Shown here in pieces: positions 8,568-17,126 of a stretch of 64,000 nucleotides of DNA. The DNA is from JAJPGZ01 sp038229295. Lineage in GTDB: Bacteria > Verrucomicrobiota > Verrucomicrobiia > Chthoniobacterales > UBA10450. Position 1 is the stretch's first letter, and every line of letters starts with the position of its first letter. The stretch lies in assembly GCA_038229295.1 (NCBI GenBank), contig JBBROO010000005.1, positions 31,843 to 95,842 of the forward strand. Direction: 5' to 3'. Both the position numbers and the translations under genes were made by a program. A model generated the notes under the pieces. The model saw only the letters and a program-made list of their open reading frames with translations, was not told the origin of the DNA and did not search any database.

Positions 8568-10106
8568 ATGAGCGAAGACAAATCCAGCCGTTCTGGGCAT
8601 GAAACCGAAGAACAGTTTCGCATGCTCGTCGAAAGCGTGGAGGATTACGCCATCTACATGCTCGATCCCGACGGCAACGTCGTGACCTGGAATTCCGGCG
8701 CGCAAAAAATCAAGGGATACACCGCTGCCGAAATCATCGGCAAAAATTTTACCTGCTTTTATACCGCGGACGACATCGCCAACGGTAAACCACAGCGGAT
8801 TTTGCAGGAAGCAAAACGCACCGGGCGTGTTCGAGATCAAGGCCTGCGTGTTCGCAAAGACGGTTCCACTTTCCAGGCCGAGGTCGTCATCGCGGCCTTG
8901 CGCGATGCTTCCGGGAACGTTCGAAATTTTTCCAAAGTCACGCGCGACATCACCGAGCAACTGCGCAATCGCGAAACGGAAGCGGGCAAGATTGCGGCCG
9001 AGAGAGCGAACAAAGCGAAAGACGATTTTCTCGCCGCGCTCAGTCACGAATTGCGAACGCCGCTCACGCCGGCTCTGGCCGCGGCTGGTTATTTGGCTGA
9101 ACACGCGTCAAAATTTTCCGACGAGTTCAACGAAGAGGTCGCCATCATCCGTCGCAATGTGCAATTGCAAGCGCGCCTCATCGACGATCTGCTTGATCTC
9201 ACTCGCGCCACGCGCGGCAAACTCGATTTACATTTCGATCGCGTTGACGCACACCTCATCGCGCATGAAGCGCTGCAAATCGCGCAGGCCGACATTGCCG
9301 AAAAAAACCTAACGATTTCGTCGCAACTCGACGCTGCGCATCACTACATCTGGGCCGATCCCATTCGCATCCAGCAGGTCTTTTGCAATTTGATCAACAA
9401 CGCCGTGAAGTTCACTCCGTCCGGCGGCAAGATCGACATACGAACGTCGAACGACGAGCGCAACCATTTCGAATTTGAAGTGACCGATACCGGGGTCGGC
9501 ATCGCGCCAGATCAGCAACGCTCATTATTCAAACCGTTCGAGCAAGGCGAACGCGCCATCACGCGGCAGTTCGGCGGACTCGGTCTCGGCCTGGCCATCG
9601 CCAAACACCTTGTCGATCTTCACGACGGGCTCATCACCGTGCAAAGTCGTGGGCGCAGTTGCGGCGCAACGTTCAAGATCACGCTCGACGCCGTGTCCGA
9701 GCGCGTCGGTGAAACCGGAGTGTCCGCGCGCGTACCGTCGAAACCAAACAAAGGTCTGCGCATCTTGTTAGTCGAAGATCACGCCGATACGCGCCGAACT
9801 TTGTCGCGGCTGCTCAATCACTTTGGTCACGACATTTCCGTGGCTGATTGCACCCAGACCGCCATCGATATCGTCGGGACAAAACAATTCGACGTCGTCT
9901 TGAGCGACATCGGTTTGCCCGATGGCAGTGGCTACGATGTCATCTCGCAGGCGAAGCGAACGCAATCACTGAAAGGCGTCGCCCTAACGGGTTTCGGCAG
10001 CGACGAAGATATTCGCCGCGGCAAGGAAGCCGGCTTCGATTTTCATCTGACCAAGCCAGTCGACTTTCACGAGTTGCGCAGCGTCCTCGATCAAGCGGGC
10101 GCCTAG
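8568..10106 (+). CDS. Hybrid sensor histidine kinase (PAS-HisKA-HATPase-receiver)
   Basis: This 512-residue soluble two-component hybrid has an N-terminal PAS domain (about 15-130) containing 'EDYAIYMLDPDGNVVTWNSG' and a PAC segment. It is followed by a HisKA dimerisation helix with phospho-acceptor His160 in 'LSHELRTP'. The HATPase_c domain carries the N box 'NLINNAVKFTP', the G1 box 'DTGVGIAP' and the G2 box 'GGLGLGLAIAK'. A C-terminal receiver domain has acidic residues in 'LLVEDHADT', phospho-acceptor Asp447 in 'LSDIGLPDGSG', and the conserved Lys in 'LTKPV'. No TM helix is visible, so sensing is cytosolic. No cognate output regulator is adjacent. The partner and signal are unknown. Confidence 0.95.
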   Translation: MSEDKSSRSGHETEEQFRMLVESVEDYAIYMLDPDGNVVTWNSGAQKIKGYTAAEIIGKNFTCFYTADDIANGKPQRILQEAKRTGRVRDQGLRVRKDGSTFQAEVVIAALRDASGNVRNFSKVTRDITEQLRNRETEAGKIAAERANKAKDDFLAALSHELRTPLTPALAAAGYLAEHASKFSDEFNEEVAIIRRNVQLQARLIDDLLDLTRATRGKLDLHFDRVDAHLIAHEALQIAQADIAEKNLTISSQLDAAHHYIWADPIRIQQVFCNLINNAVKFTPSGGKIDIRTSNDERNHFEFEVTDTGVGIAPDQQRSLFKPFEQGERAITRQFGGLGLGLAIAKHLVDLHDGLITVQSRGRSCGATFKITLDAVSERVGETGVSARVPSKPNKGLRILLVEDHADTRRTLSRLLNHFGHDISVADCTQTAIDIVGTKQFDVVLSDIGLPDGSGYDVISQAKRTQSLKGVALTGFGSDEDIRRGKEAGFDFHLTKPVDFHELRSVLDQAGA

Positions 10107-10199
10107 ATTCGCGACCGCAATGCGCCGCCGCGAGTGACGTGGCCCATTTGTTAGGCAAGATCGACATCTTCATGGCGAACTCTGGGCGAACTAACTGCA

Positions 10200-11327
10200 A
10201 TGAATGCGATTCTGCCCACGGCTGATAATTCGCGGCGAATCGTCGCCATCGACGGCTTTCGCGCCCTGGCCATCACGATGGTCATGCTCCACCACGCCGT
10301 CTTCACGACCGACGCGCCGGAATGGCTTCGGCCGATCATGCGGATCTTCCCGCAAGGCGTCTTCGCCTTTTGGGTCCTGAGCGGTTTCCTCATTACCCGC
10401 AGCATTCTGCTTGAGGAAAAACGGCGCGGAGCGATTCAATTCCGTTTTTTTTATTCGCGTCAGGCCATCCGCTTTTTCGTGCCGATGGTCGCGTATCTCA
10501 TCCCGATTGCCATTTTCGTCGCTTGTCGCGCACCCGAACTCAAATGGTGGGTGCTGTTTCGTCCGGTGATTCTCGATCCCAACACCTACTGCGTCGCGCA
10601 GGGCGTCACGCATCTTTACAGCCTCGTTATGCAAATCTATTTCTGGCTGGCATGGCCGGTGGTTCTAAAACTTTCGCCGCCCCGGCTGCGATTGCCGGTC
10701 GCAATTGTGCTCTCACTCGCGGCCCTGACTTGGAAAATTTTCGGAGAAATCCTGGCCGCGCGATCGGGCTCATGCGTCGGCCGGATCGATTATTTTTTTC
10801 CGGCGATCGTAATCGGCTCGTCCTTCGCGCTGGCGCAACCTTGGATCGACAAATTCAAAACGAAATTTGTGGAGACACGCGCTTTCGCGGCGGCGATTAT
10901 CGCTGCGATCTTGGTTTTGATCCTGGTGCCGCATCCCGTCGCCCTTTTGTCTTCGATTATTCCCGCGGTGAGTTGGATTGCTGTTTCGTTGCGGCTCTAC
11001 CCGGTGCTGTTGATCGCGTACAAGTTCGCTTGCTTACTGGCCATTTATCTCGCTTGGGGATTTCTCGTCTCCGCGTTGATGAATAACGCTCTGCCGCGAG
11101 CGAGTCGCGTATTGGGTTCTCCGGCCCTCACCTGGCTCGGCCGTATTTCTTTCAGCGTTTATTTATGGCAAACCCTCTTTTGCTTCGGCCTTAGCGAAAC
11201 TTTTCTGGATCGCTTTCCCATCAACATTTTCGCCTCGATCTTGCTCGGCTATTTCGCCTACCGCATTGTCGAACTGCCCTCACTTCGTTGGCGCAGCACG
11301 ATAAAGAAGAATGCCACGTCCGCGTGA
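10200..11327 (+). CDS. Acyltransferase 3 family membrane protein (OafA/YrhL-like)
   Basis: This 375-residue polytopic inner-membrane protein has about ten hydrophobic helices. Near the N-terminus it has 'IDGFRALAITMVMLHH', which contains the conserved His of the family, followed by 'GFLITRSIL' and the 'FYSRQAIRFF' segment that corresponds to the usual R-x-x-R box. Members O-acylate surface glycans, peptidoglycan or exopolysaccharide. The substrate cannot be told here. It lies between the kinase and a tRNA. Just upstream at 10150-10167 a GTTAGGC word and an AAGATCGACAT word are directly abutted. Confidence 0.9.
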   Translation: MNAILPTADNSRRIVAIDGFRALAITMVMLHHAVFTTDAPEWLRPIMRIFPQGVFAFWVLSGFLITRSILLEEKRRGAIQFRFFYSRQAIRFFVPMVAYLIPIAIFVACRAPELKWWVLFRPVILDPNTYCVAQGVTHLYSLVMQIYFWLAWPVVLKLSPPRLRLPVAIVLSLAALTWKIFGEILAARSGSCVGRIDYFFPAIVIGSSFALAQPWIDKFKTKFVETRAFAAAIIAAILVLILVPHPVALLSSIIPAVSWIAVSLRLYPVLLIAYKFACLLAIYLAWGFLVSALMNNALPRASRVLGSPALTWLGRISFSVYLWQTLFCFGLSETFLDRFPINIFASILLGYFAYRIVELPSLRWRSTIKKNATSA

Positions 11328-11387
11328 GGATCGACAACCGGCAAGATCGACAATCCCTATTCGCAAATCTAAAATTGGCGATTCAGT

Positions 11388-11458
11388 GTCCCCGTAGTTC
11401 AACGGATAGAACGAGGGTTTCCTAAACCTTAAATGTGGGTTCGATTCCCGCCGGGGAC
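11388..11458 (+). tRNA. tRNA-Arg(CCU)
   Basis: A complete cloverleaf can be drawn. Acceptor GTCCCCG (11388-11394) pairs with CGGGGAC (11452-11458). The D stem is GTTC/GAAC, the anticodon stem AGGGT/ACCTT has loop TTCCTAA giving anticodon CCT, and the T stem GTGGG/CCCGC has loop TTCGATT. It decodes AGG arginine codons. The 3' CCA is not encoded. A copy of the 10-mer lies about 35 bases upstream (11343). Confidence 0.95.
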
Positions 11459-11468
11459 GCTTTCTTCC

Positions 11469-11663
11469 CTAACGCAGCTTCGCTTCTTTGTAGGCGACGT
11501 CGATCAAGCTCTCGAAGGATTGGTCAAACGCATCGCCGTTTTCCTTGTCGTCGCCGACAAACTTTTGTTTCCACGTCTTAAGATCGACATTCTTCCGGAC
11601 GAGCTCCATCACTTCTTCCGCATCTTCGATTTTGAATGTCAAACCTTGGTGCAAGATCGACAT
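11469..11663 (-). CDS. Small conserved-looking acidic/helical protein of unknown function
   Basis: This is a 64-residue protein with mixed-charge helices ('EDAEEVMELVRKNVDLKTWKQ' region). The ATG is itself the end of an AAGATCGACAT copy read in reverse, so the protein begins MSIL. A second copy at 11580 is read as VDL inside it. A longer reading frame to 11786 is less likely because it overlaps the neighbouring gene. It sits last in the minus-strand carbamoyltransferase cassette and converges on the tRNA gene. I do not recognise a family. The even codon use and charge pattern suggest a real gene. Confidence 0.55.
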   Translation of the reverse strand: MSILHQGLTFKIEDAEEVMELVRKNVDLKTWKQKFVGDDKENGDAFDQSFESLIDVAYKEAKLR

Positions 11664-11686
11664 GCATCGAACGAGCGGCCGCGCGT

Positions 11687-11887
11687 TCAAAAAAGCGTGT
11701 AGATAAAAGGCGCCAGCGCGGTGCTGGAAACGAGGACGAGCGCACCTAACAGAAACAGCATGACTAGAATCGGCAGGAGCCACCATTTCTTGTTCTGACG
11801 CAGGAAGGTCCAGAATTCGCCGATGAGCCCTTTGCTCGAACTCTCAGCTGCGGCCCTCTCGAATTCAGTATCAGATTTGCCTTCCAT
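11687..11887 (-). CDS. DUF5989-like small membrane protein
   Basis: This 66-residue protein has a soluble N-terminus ('EFWTFLRQNKKWWLLP') leading into one or two C-terminal hydrophobic helices (about 'ILVMLFLLGALVLVSSTALAPF'). The pattern matches the short DUF5989 proteins found next to SxtJ-type membrane proteins and carbamoyltransferases, and both neighbours are present here. The function is unknown. It probably acts at the membrane with its SxtJ-like neighbour. The start ATG has no strong Shine-Dalgarno site. Confidence 0.7.
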   Translation of the reverse strand: MEGKSDTEFERAAAESSSKGLIGEFWTFLRQNKKWWLLPILVMLFLLGALVLVSSTALAPFIYTLF

Positions 11888-11906
11888 TGGATTCGCCGAA
11901 TATCAA

Positions 11907-12323
11907 TTAAGATTGGTCAAAGTATCGCCGCATGCTGGCCGGCCTTGGTTTTGTTGACCAGTACGAATCTTTGTCAGGGCGCGATCGAACGTGCAGGGGA
12001 TCGCGGCCAATTAGTCTAAAAACAAGGCCGATCGGCGTGAAGATGCCATAAAAAAGCAGTCCGAGCACGATTTGCGATACCGTCCAGCCAATGGGAAAAG
12101 CAATCGCCATCCAGCTAACATAAATCCAGCGCATCGCTGCCGGTAGAAACAATCCGAGTGGGCCGATGGTGACAGCGAGGATTCCCAGAATAACTCCCAG
12201 CCAGACGCGACCACGCAGCACGCCTTGCCAGAATGCTAAAGCGGTAAAGAAAAGGATCCATAAGATGGCGAACTGGCGAAGAGTTCGCGTCGGCGGATTC
12301 AACTGGATTTCAGACCACTGCAT
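11907..12323 (-). CDS. SxtJ-like membrane protein
   Basis: This 138-residue protein has a short N-terminal segment 'NPPTRTLRQFAILWILFFTALAF', then three to four hydrophobic helices, and a polar C-terminal tail with 'RPASMRRYFDQS'. The layout and the Arg/Pro-rich start match the SxtJ family, which accompanies carbamoyltransferases in saxitoxin-type and many unrelated clusters. The ATG at 12323 was chosen because the longer frame (to 12488) runs back through the carbamoyltransferase gene. It lies 14 bases downstream of that gene's stop. Confidence 0.75.
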   Translation of the reverse strand: MQWSEIQLNPPTRTLRQFAILWILFFTALAFWQGVLRGRVWLGVILGILAVTIGPLGLFLPAAMRWIYVSWMAIAFPIGWTVSQIVLGLLFYGIFTPIGLVFRLIGRDPLHVRSRPDKDSYWSTKPRPASMRRYFDQS

Positions 12324-12337
12324 AAAGGCGCGAATTT

Positions 12338-14190
12338 TTAATCGAGTTGAAACTGGGCGAGATGTTTCTCGCGCTCCGGCGCAGCGCGCGCGCTCTCGGA
12401 CTCGTCTTTGCAAATGATGAAGTCGCCGAGCACAAGCGCGTCCATGTCCGTCGCCACAAAACAACGATAAGCATCTTGTGGAGTGCACACGATTGGCTCG
12501 CCTCGAACATTAAAACTGGTGTTAACCAGAATCGGGCAACCGGTCAGTCGATAAAATTCTTTTAGCAATCGATAAGCGCGCGGGTTGCGTTCTTCGTCCA
12601 CGGTTTGGAGGCGCGCGCTAAGATCGACATGTGTGATGGCGGGCACGGTCGAACGCATGACGTTGACGCGCTGACGCAAATCGGGCGCCTCGGTCATGGT
12701 GCGCTGTTGCTCCGGGGAAATGGCGAGGCGGTGCTTTTCGAGAACCGGCGCCACCATCAGCATGTATGGACTTTCTTCCCCAGGCCGCAGGTCGAACCAT
12801 TCGTGCGCGTGTTCTTGCAAGACCGACGGAGCGAAGGGCCGGAAGCTTTCCCGGAATTTGATTTTCAGATTCATCTTCGCCTGCATTGTCGCCGAACGCG
12901 CATCGCCGAGGATACTCCGCCCGCCTAGTGCACGCGGGCCAAATTCCATCCGGCCCTGAAACCATCCCACGATTTTTTCGTCGGCTAATAATTGCGCGGT
13001 TTGTTCCATCAACCGTGTTTCGTTTTCGGCCTGCTCAAACGCAATCCCGCTCTCCTCCAACCAGCGCTGAATCTCCGCCGCTGAAAATTCCGGGCCGAGA
13101 AAACTGCCCTGCTGTGAATCGTGCGGGGTTGGTGTGCGCGGCTTCTCGAGGAGCTGATGCCAGACAAACAAGGCGGCACCGAGCGCACCGCCAGCATCGC
13201 CGGCGGCGGGTTGAATCCAGATGGATTCGAATGGTCCTTCGCGCAACAGCCGTCCGTTGGCCACGCAATTGAGTGCCACTCCGCCCGCGAGCACCAGATT
13301 CTTGAGTTGCGTCTCGCGGTGGAGGTCGCGACCGATTCGAAGAACGATCTCCTCGGTAACCGCTTGAATGCTGGCCGCGAGATCCATGTGACGCTGCAAA
13401 ATATCCGACTCAGGATCACGCGGCGGGCCGCCAAAAAGCTGATCGAAGCGGCCGCTGGTCATCGTTAGGCCGTGGCCGTAATTGAAGTAATCCATGTTCA
13501 ACCAAAAGCTGCCGTCTGCTTTCAGATCGACCAGGTGCTCGTAAATTTTGTTTTGGTAAACCGGGCGGCCGGGGCGAGGCCCATCAGCTTGTACTCGCCG
13601 CTGTTGACTTTGAATCCGCAGTAATAGGTAAAGGCCGAGTAGAGCAGGCCGAGCGAGTGGGGAAACTGCAAGTGGCGGAGCAACTCGATCTTGTTGCCTG
13701 AGCCTGTGCCGCAGACTGTCGTGCTCCATTCGCCGACGCCATCGAGTGTGAGAATCGCGGCTTCTTCAAATGGGCTCGGAAAAAACGCACTGGCCGCATG
13801 ACTTTCATGGTGATCGGTGAAAACAAATCGCGCCTTTCTCGAATGGTGCAGTTCGCGCCGAAGAATGCGTCGGATCAGCAGCTTTTCTTTGAGCCATGTC
13901 GGTATGGCCATCGAAAAACTTCTCCAACCCCGCGGCGCAAAGGCGAGGTAGGTTTCGAGCAAACGATCAAACTTGGCCAAAGGCTTTTCGTAAAAGACAA
14001 CGTAATCAAGAGCGTCCGGCTTTACGCCGGATGCTTGTAGACAGTAGGCCACTGCGCCGCTCGGGAATCCGGCATCGTGCTTCTTCCGGGTGAAACGCTC
14101 CTCCTGTGCCGCCGCCACGATCTTCCCGTCGATGACCAATGCCGCTGCGCTGTCGTGATAAAAAGCAGAGATGCCAAGAATCGCGGTCAT
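12338..14190 (-). pseudogene. NodU/CmcH-type carbamoyltransferase, frameshifted
   Basis: Two adjacent minus-strand frames together give one carbamoyltransferase of about 615 residues, the normal family length. The first (14190 down to about 13570) holds the N-terminal domain: 'GISAFYHDSAAAL', 'QEERFTRKKHD', 'DHHESHAASAFF', 'GEYKLMGLAP'. The second continues from 'RPVYQNKIYEHLVDL' through 'LAGGVALNCVANGRL' and the C-terminal 'MEFGPRALGGRSILGD' domain to 12338. At the junction near 13568-13575 the DNA lacks four bases that would encode the expected Tyr-Gly after GLAP. This is either a true lesion or a sequencing or assembly error. Intact homologues transfer carbamoyl to hydroxyl groups of sugars or natural products. 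Confidence 0.85.
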
Positions 14191-14191
14191 T

Positions 14192-15457
14192 CTACGGCCG
14201 CGATGGATTCAATTCCGGTTTCGAACCGGAAGCGGTGAGTGCTTCGAAGAGCGCGTCGGCGGCGACGGCATGTCCGATTTCGTTCCAATGCCCGTCGCTT
14301 TGTAAAAATAGACGCGCGCCATCGCGCGACGGATATTTTTTAAACGCGCTTAAAAGATCGACATACTCCACCTGATGGTCGCGGCAGTAATCGCGTATCT
14401 TATTTGCAAACGGTTCCAGCGAAATGTCACAGTCGGCAAATCGATAAAATCGCCGGCCAATTTTCATTTCATCGCGCGAAACGTTCCAGGCAAATGGAGT
14501 TAACGTGATCACCAATTTGACCTGTTTGTTTTCCAATAGCGTGCGGATGTTTTCCACATAGCCAAGGCTTCGCGCGACATTCGTTCGCGTGGCAGCGTCC
14601 CATTTATCGCTGGGTCGCGCGAGCTTAAGGTGGTTTCGGATCGACATGTTACTGGAATGCAAGCCGGGCACTGCAGTCTGGGGCGCGATTCGGTCGAGCG
14701 CAGCGGCAAAGCTGCGTTCATCGGCGGCGAGGAGCGCGTCAATTTGCGACTGCGAAAATTGCGGACGCCAATGTTGGCACAGAGCAGGGATTGTCCAGAA
14801 AGCGCGGCGAAAGAGCTGCAGCTTGTACGCGCCCCAATAGGACGCTGGGCTAATGTCGAAACTAGGGGTGCCATCGGGAGCGAAAATTGCGGATTTCACA
14901 TAGGCGGCATCATCATGGCCGCTCTCAGCATCCCAAAAATCATTCGGGCACAACACCAGAACAACAGTGTTCGGCTCGAGCGTGAGCCCTTTTTTCAACA
15001 ACCAATTCCATTCGAGCAATGGAGACCAACTGCTCATGCCGTGTTGCACCACTCGTACGTCCGGCTTGTCGATCTTGCGCTCGAGCACGCGCCCAACTGT
15101 TTTATCGTAGTCGATGTGCAGAGCTTGAATGAACGAGTCGCCCAAAATCAGGATGCGTGATTCGCCTGGTCGTTTCGGCGGAATTTCTGGACCGCGAATG
15201 CCGAAGCTATTCACCGCAACTCTCATCGGTTTGTACTCGTCGCGAGATTCCGGATAACGAGTAAAGATTTGTCCCGGGCGATAATCGTGATGGAACTCGC
15301 GCGACACAATAATCGTGCTGAGACCGCTCTCAGCGGTGTTTTCGTCCGGGCTCTTGATTAATTGCAAAAATAATTCCGCGCCGATGAGGCTGAGCGCGCT
15401 CGCCAGAAAAAGCACGCTTACCTTGATGAGCGCGCGCCGCAATTTTCTGTAAAACAT
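14192..15457 (-). CDS. SGNH/GDSL hydrolase-type membrane-anchored protein
   Basis: This 421-residue protein has an N-terminal signal anchor (about residues 10-32, 'VSVLFLASALSLIGAELFLQ'), so the bulk is predicted outside the cytoplasm. It carries the SGNH block I 'ILILGDSFIQ' (nucleophile Ser) and block V 'SDGHWNEIGHAVAAD' with the catalytic Asp/His pair. Such proteins act as O-acetyl esterases or acyltransferases on glycans. It lies one base upstream of the carbamoyltransferase in the same direction, so the pair is an operon. The combination suggests decoration of an exported sugar or lipid. The exact substrate is unknown. Confidence 0.85.
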   Translation of the reverse strand: MFYRKLRRALIKVSVLFLASALSLIGAELFLQLIKSPDENTAESGLSTIIVSREFHHDYRPGQIFTRYPESRDEYKPMRVAVNSFGIRGPEIPPKRPGESRILILGDSFIQALHIDYDKTVGRVLERKIDKPDVRVVQHGMSSWSPLLEWNWLLKKGLTLEPNTVVLVLCPNDFWDAESGHDDAAYVKSAIFAPDGTPSFDISPASYWGAYKLQLFRRAFWTIPALCQHWRPQFSQSQIDALLAADERSFAAALDRIAPQTAVPGLHSSNMSIRNHLKLARPSDKWDAATRTNVARSLGYVENIRTLLENKQVKLVITLTPFAWNVSRDEMKIGRRFYRFADCDISLEPFANKIRDYCRDHQVEYVDLLSAFKKYPSRDGARLFLQSDGHWNEIGHAVAADALFEALTASGSKPELNPSRP

Positions 15458-15680
15458 GAGTCGTTCCGGAGGTTGGGACCTTCCGTCGGTGGCCTGACGG
15501 TTATTGAATTTTTCCTGGTGAATTAACGAGAGAAGCGTTCCTGACTTGGTGCCGCCACCGAAAATGATGGAAATCCTCCGTTGCGCAAGTGTGTCGGCGT
15601 ATTATTCGAGTGGAAGATCGACAAGGTGAAAAATTCCCCGACTTATCTGTGGTCGAAACGCGAATTGACTGGAGAAGAAT
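15458..15680. other. Divergent intergenic region
   Basis: This region separates the minus-strand SGNH operon from the plus-strand BrkB gene, so it should hold both promoters. I see one 10-mer copy (15614-15623) and a GGAGAAG Shine-Dalgarno-like site six bases before the BrkB ATG. A TATTAT box at about 15600 lacks a well-spaced -35 partner, so no promoter is called. Confidence 0.4.
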
Positions 15681-16607
15681 ATGACCAAACGCCGCGCTGA
15701 ATTTTTCCCCGCCGTTGTCGATCTTTTCAAACAGACGGCCACGGAATGGATGGAGGACAAAGCGCCGCAGTTAGGCGCGGCGCTCGCCTACTACACCGTC
15801 TTTTCGCTGGCCCCGATGATTTTGGTTTTGCTCGCCGTCGTGGGCGTGCTTTTTCGCGACGATCCATCCGGCGCCTGGAGCAAAATCACGGAGCAGATGA
15901 GTTACTTCCTCGACAAAAGCGCCGTGCAGGTCGTGCAAGACATTGCACAGAAAGCGGCCGCGCCCGCGAAGAGCGCTCTCGCCAGCGTGATCGGTCTGAG
16001 CCTCGCGCTTTTCGGCGCGACCGGAGTGTTCGGTCAACTTCAAGACGCGCTTAACACCATCTGGGGCGTGAAACCAAAACCGGGCGTAGGCATTTGGGGG
16101 TTCATCCGCTCGCGCTTTCTTTCTTTCGCCATGCTCGGGGGCGTTTGTTTTCTCTTGCTCGTTTCGCTCGTGGTCGAGGCGCTGCTCAAAGCGTTTAGTC
16201 ATTTTGTGCAAGCCCATCTTCCGGGCGGCCTCACCATCGCCATCAGCGTCTATCTCGTTTTCGATTTCGTCGTCGTGGTCGCTGTCTTCGGTATGATTTT
16301 CAAAGTTCTGCCGAATGCGAAAACGCGTTGGCGGGATGTCTGGGTCGGCGCGGCCCTGACCGCATTTTTTTTCCTGCTCGGAAAATGGGCGCTCGGAATT
16401 TATCTCGGCAGTGGAACGGCCTCGTCATCCTACGGCGCGGCCAGCTCGCTCATCACGCTGCTGCTCTGGATTTATTATTCGTCGCAAATCCTGCTTTTCG
16501 GCGCGGAGTTCACTCAAGTCTATGCGAACCGGCTCGGCTCGCGCACCAAACCGGATAAATATTCTGTTCCGATCGAGCAAAAAGAAGTGGAAAAAAGGAA
16601 GCGATAA
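15681..16607 (+). CDS. YihY/BrkB family inner-membrane protein
   Basis: This 308-residue protein has about six TM helices. The conserved N-terminal motif 'QLGAALAYYTVFSLAPMIL' and the central 'GATGVFGQLQDALNTIW' segment identify the YihY/BrkB family, as does the late 'SSYGAASSLITLLLWIYYSSQILLFGAEFTQ'. The length is normal, and the tail is charged and cytoplasmic. The family was once annotated as ribonuclease BN, which is not supported. The true function is unsettled. It has a strong terminator downstream and a GGAG site before the ATG. Confidence 0.93.
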   Translation: MTKRRAEFFPAVVDLFKQTATEWMEDKAPQLGAALAYYTVFSLAPMILVLLAVVGVLFRDDPSGAWSKITEQMSYFLDKSAVQVVQDIAQKAAAPAKSALASVIGLSLALFGATGVFGQLQDALNTIWGVKPKPGVGIWGFIRSRFLSFAMLGGVCFLLLVSLVVEALLKAFSHFVQAHLPGGLTIAISVYLVFDFVVVVAVFGMIFKVLPNAKTRWRDVWVGAALTAFFFLLGKWALGIYLGSGTASSSYGAASSLITLLLWIYYSSQILLFGAEFTQVYANRLGSRTKPDKYSVPIEQKEVEKRKR

Positions 16608-16689
16608 GCCCGTTGGCATCGTGGCTGCTTTAATGAATTCCGCTAGCTAGGAACACAACAAACTAAAAACTGATTTCCTCAGCTTCAGC

Positions 16690-16720
16690 AGCGCGGCCCT
16701 TACCGGCCGCGCTTTTTTTT
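16690..16720 (+). terminator. Rho-independent terminator after BrkB
   Basis: An eight-base GC stem GCGCGGCC (16691-16698) pairs with GGCCGCGC (16705-16712) around a six-base loop and is followed by eight T residues. It ends plus-strand transcription just before the stop codon of the convergent thioesterase gene. Confidence 0.9.
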
Positions 16721-17126
16721 ACATTCGTTTCGCTGCGCCGGCCACTAGCCGATCGCGGGAAACGATGGCGCGTTTGTGAATGCCGCGACCGATTTCTCCG
16801 GCGGGATCGTGCGCGACAACTTCGAACACGAAAAGTTTTCCATCGCGTCCGCGATAAGTCGCCTTCGCGGTAACTTGCGCGCCGATCAGCGTCGCCGCAG
16901 TGTGGCTAACATCGACATGTGCGCCCACCGACATTTCGCCCGGCTGGAGCAGGGGATCCATCAAACGCGCGCCCGCCAGTTCCATCAAGGCGATCATGCG
17001 CGTCGTCGCAAAAACCGCCGGAAATTGATCGCGCGGATCGTTGCTTAATTGCAGCGCACACGCGCAATCCGATTCCTTTACGACAAGATCGACAATCGCC
17101 TGCGCGCCGATCTCCGGCCCGGTCAT
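16719..17126 (-). CDS. FlK-like hotdog thioesterase
   Basis: This 135-residue hotdog-fold protein resembles fluoroacetyl-CoA thioesterase and its broad relatives. It has 'FPAVFATTRMIALMELAGARL' (central hotdog helix with Glu), 'SVGAHVDVSHTAAT', and a final strand with 'GEIGRGIHKRAIV'. It probably hydrolyses a small acyl-CoA. The real substrate is unlikely to be fluoroacetyl-CoA. The ATG at 17126 overlaps the stop of the RND pump (ATGA), so it is the last gene of the efflux operon. An upstream TTG at 17138 is less likely. The link between a thioesterase and an efflux pump is unexplained. Confidence 0.8.
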   Translation of the reverse strand: MTGPEIGAQAIVDLVVKESDCACALQLSNDPRDQFPAVFATTRMIALMELAGARLMDPLLQPGEMSVGAHVDVSHTAATLIGAQVTAKATYRGRDGKLFVFEVVAHDPAGEIGRGIHKRAIVSRDRLVAGAAKRM

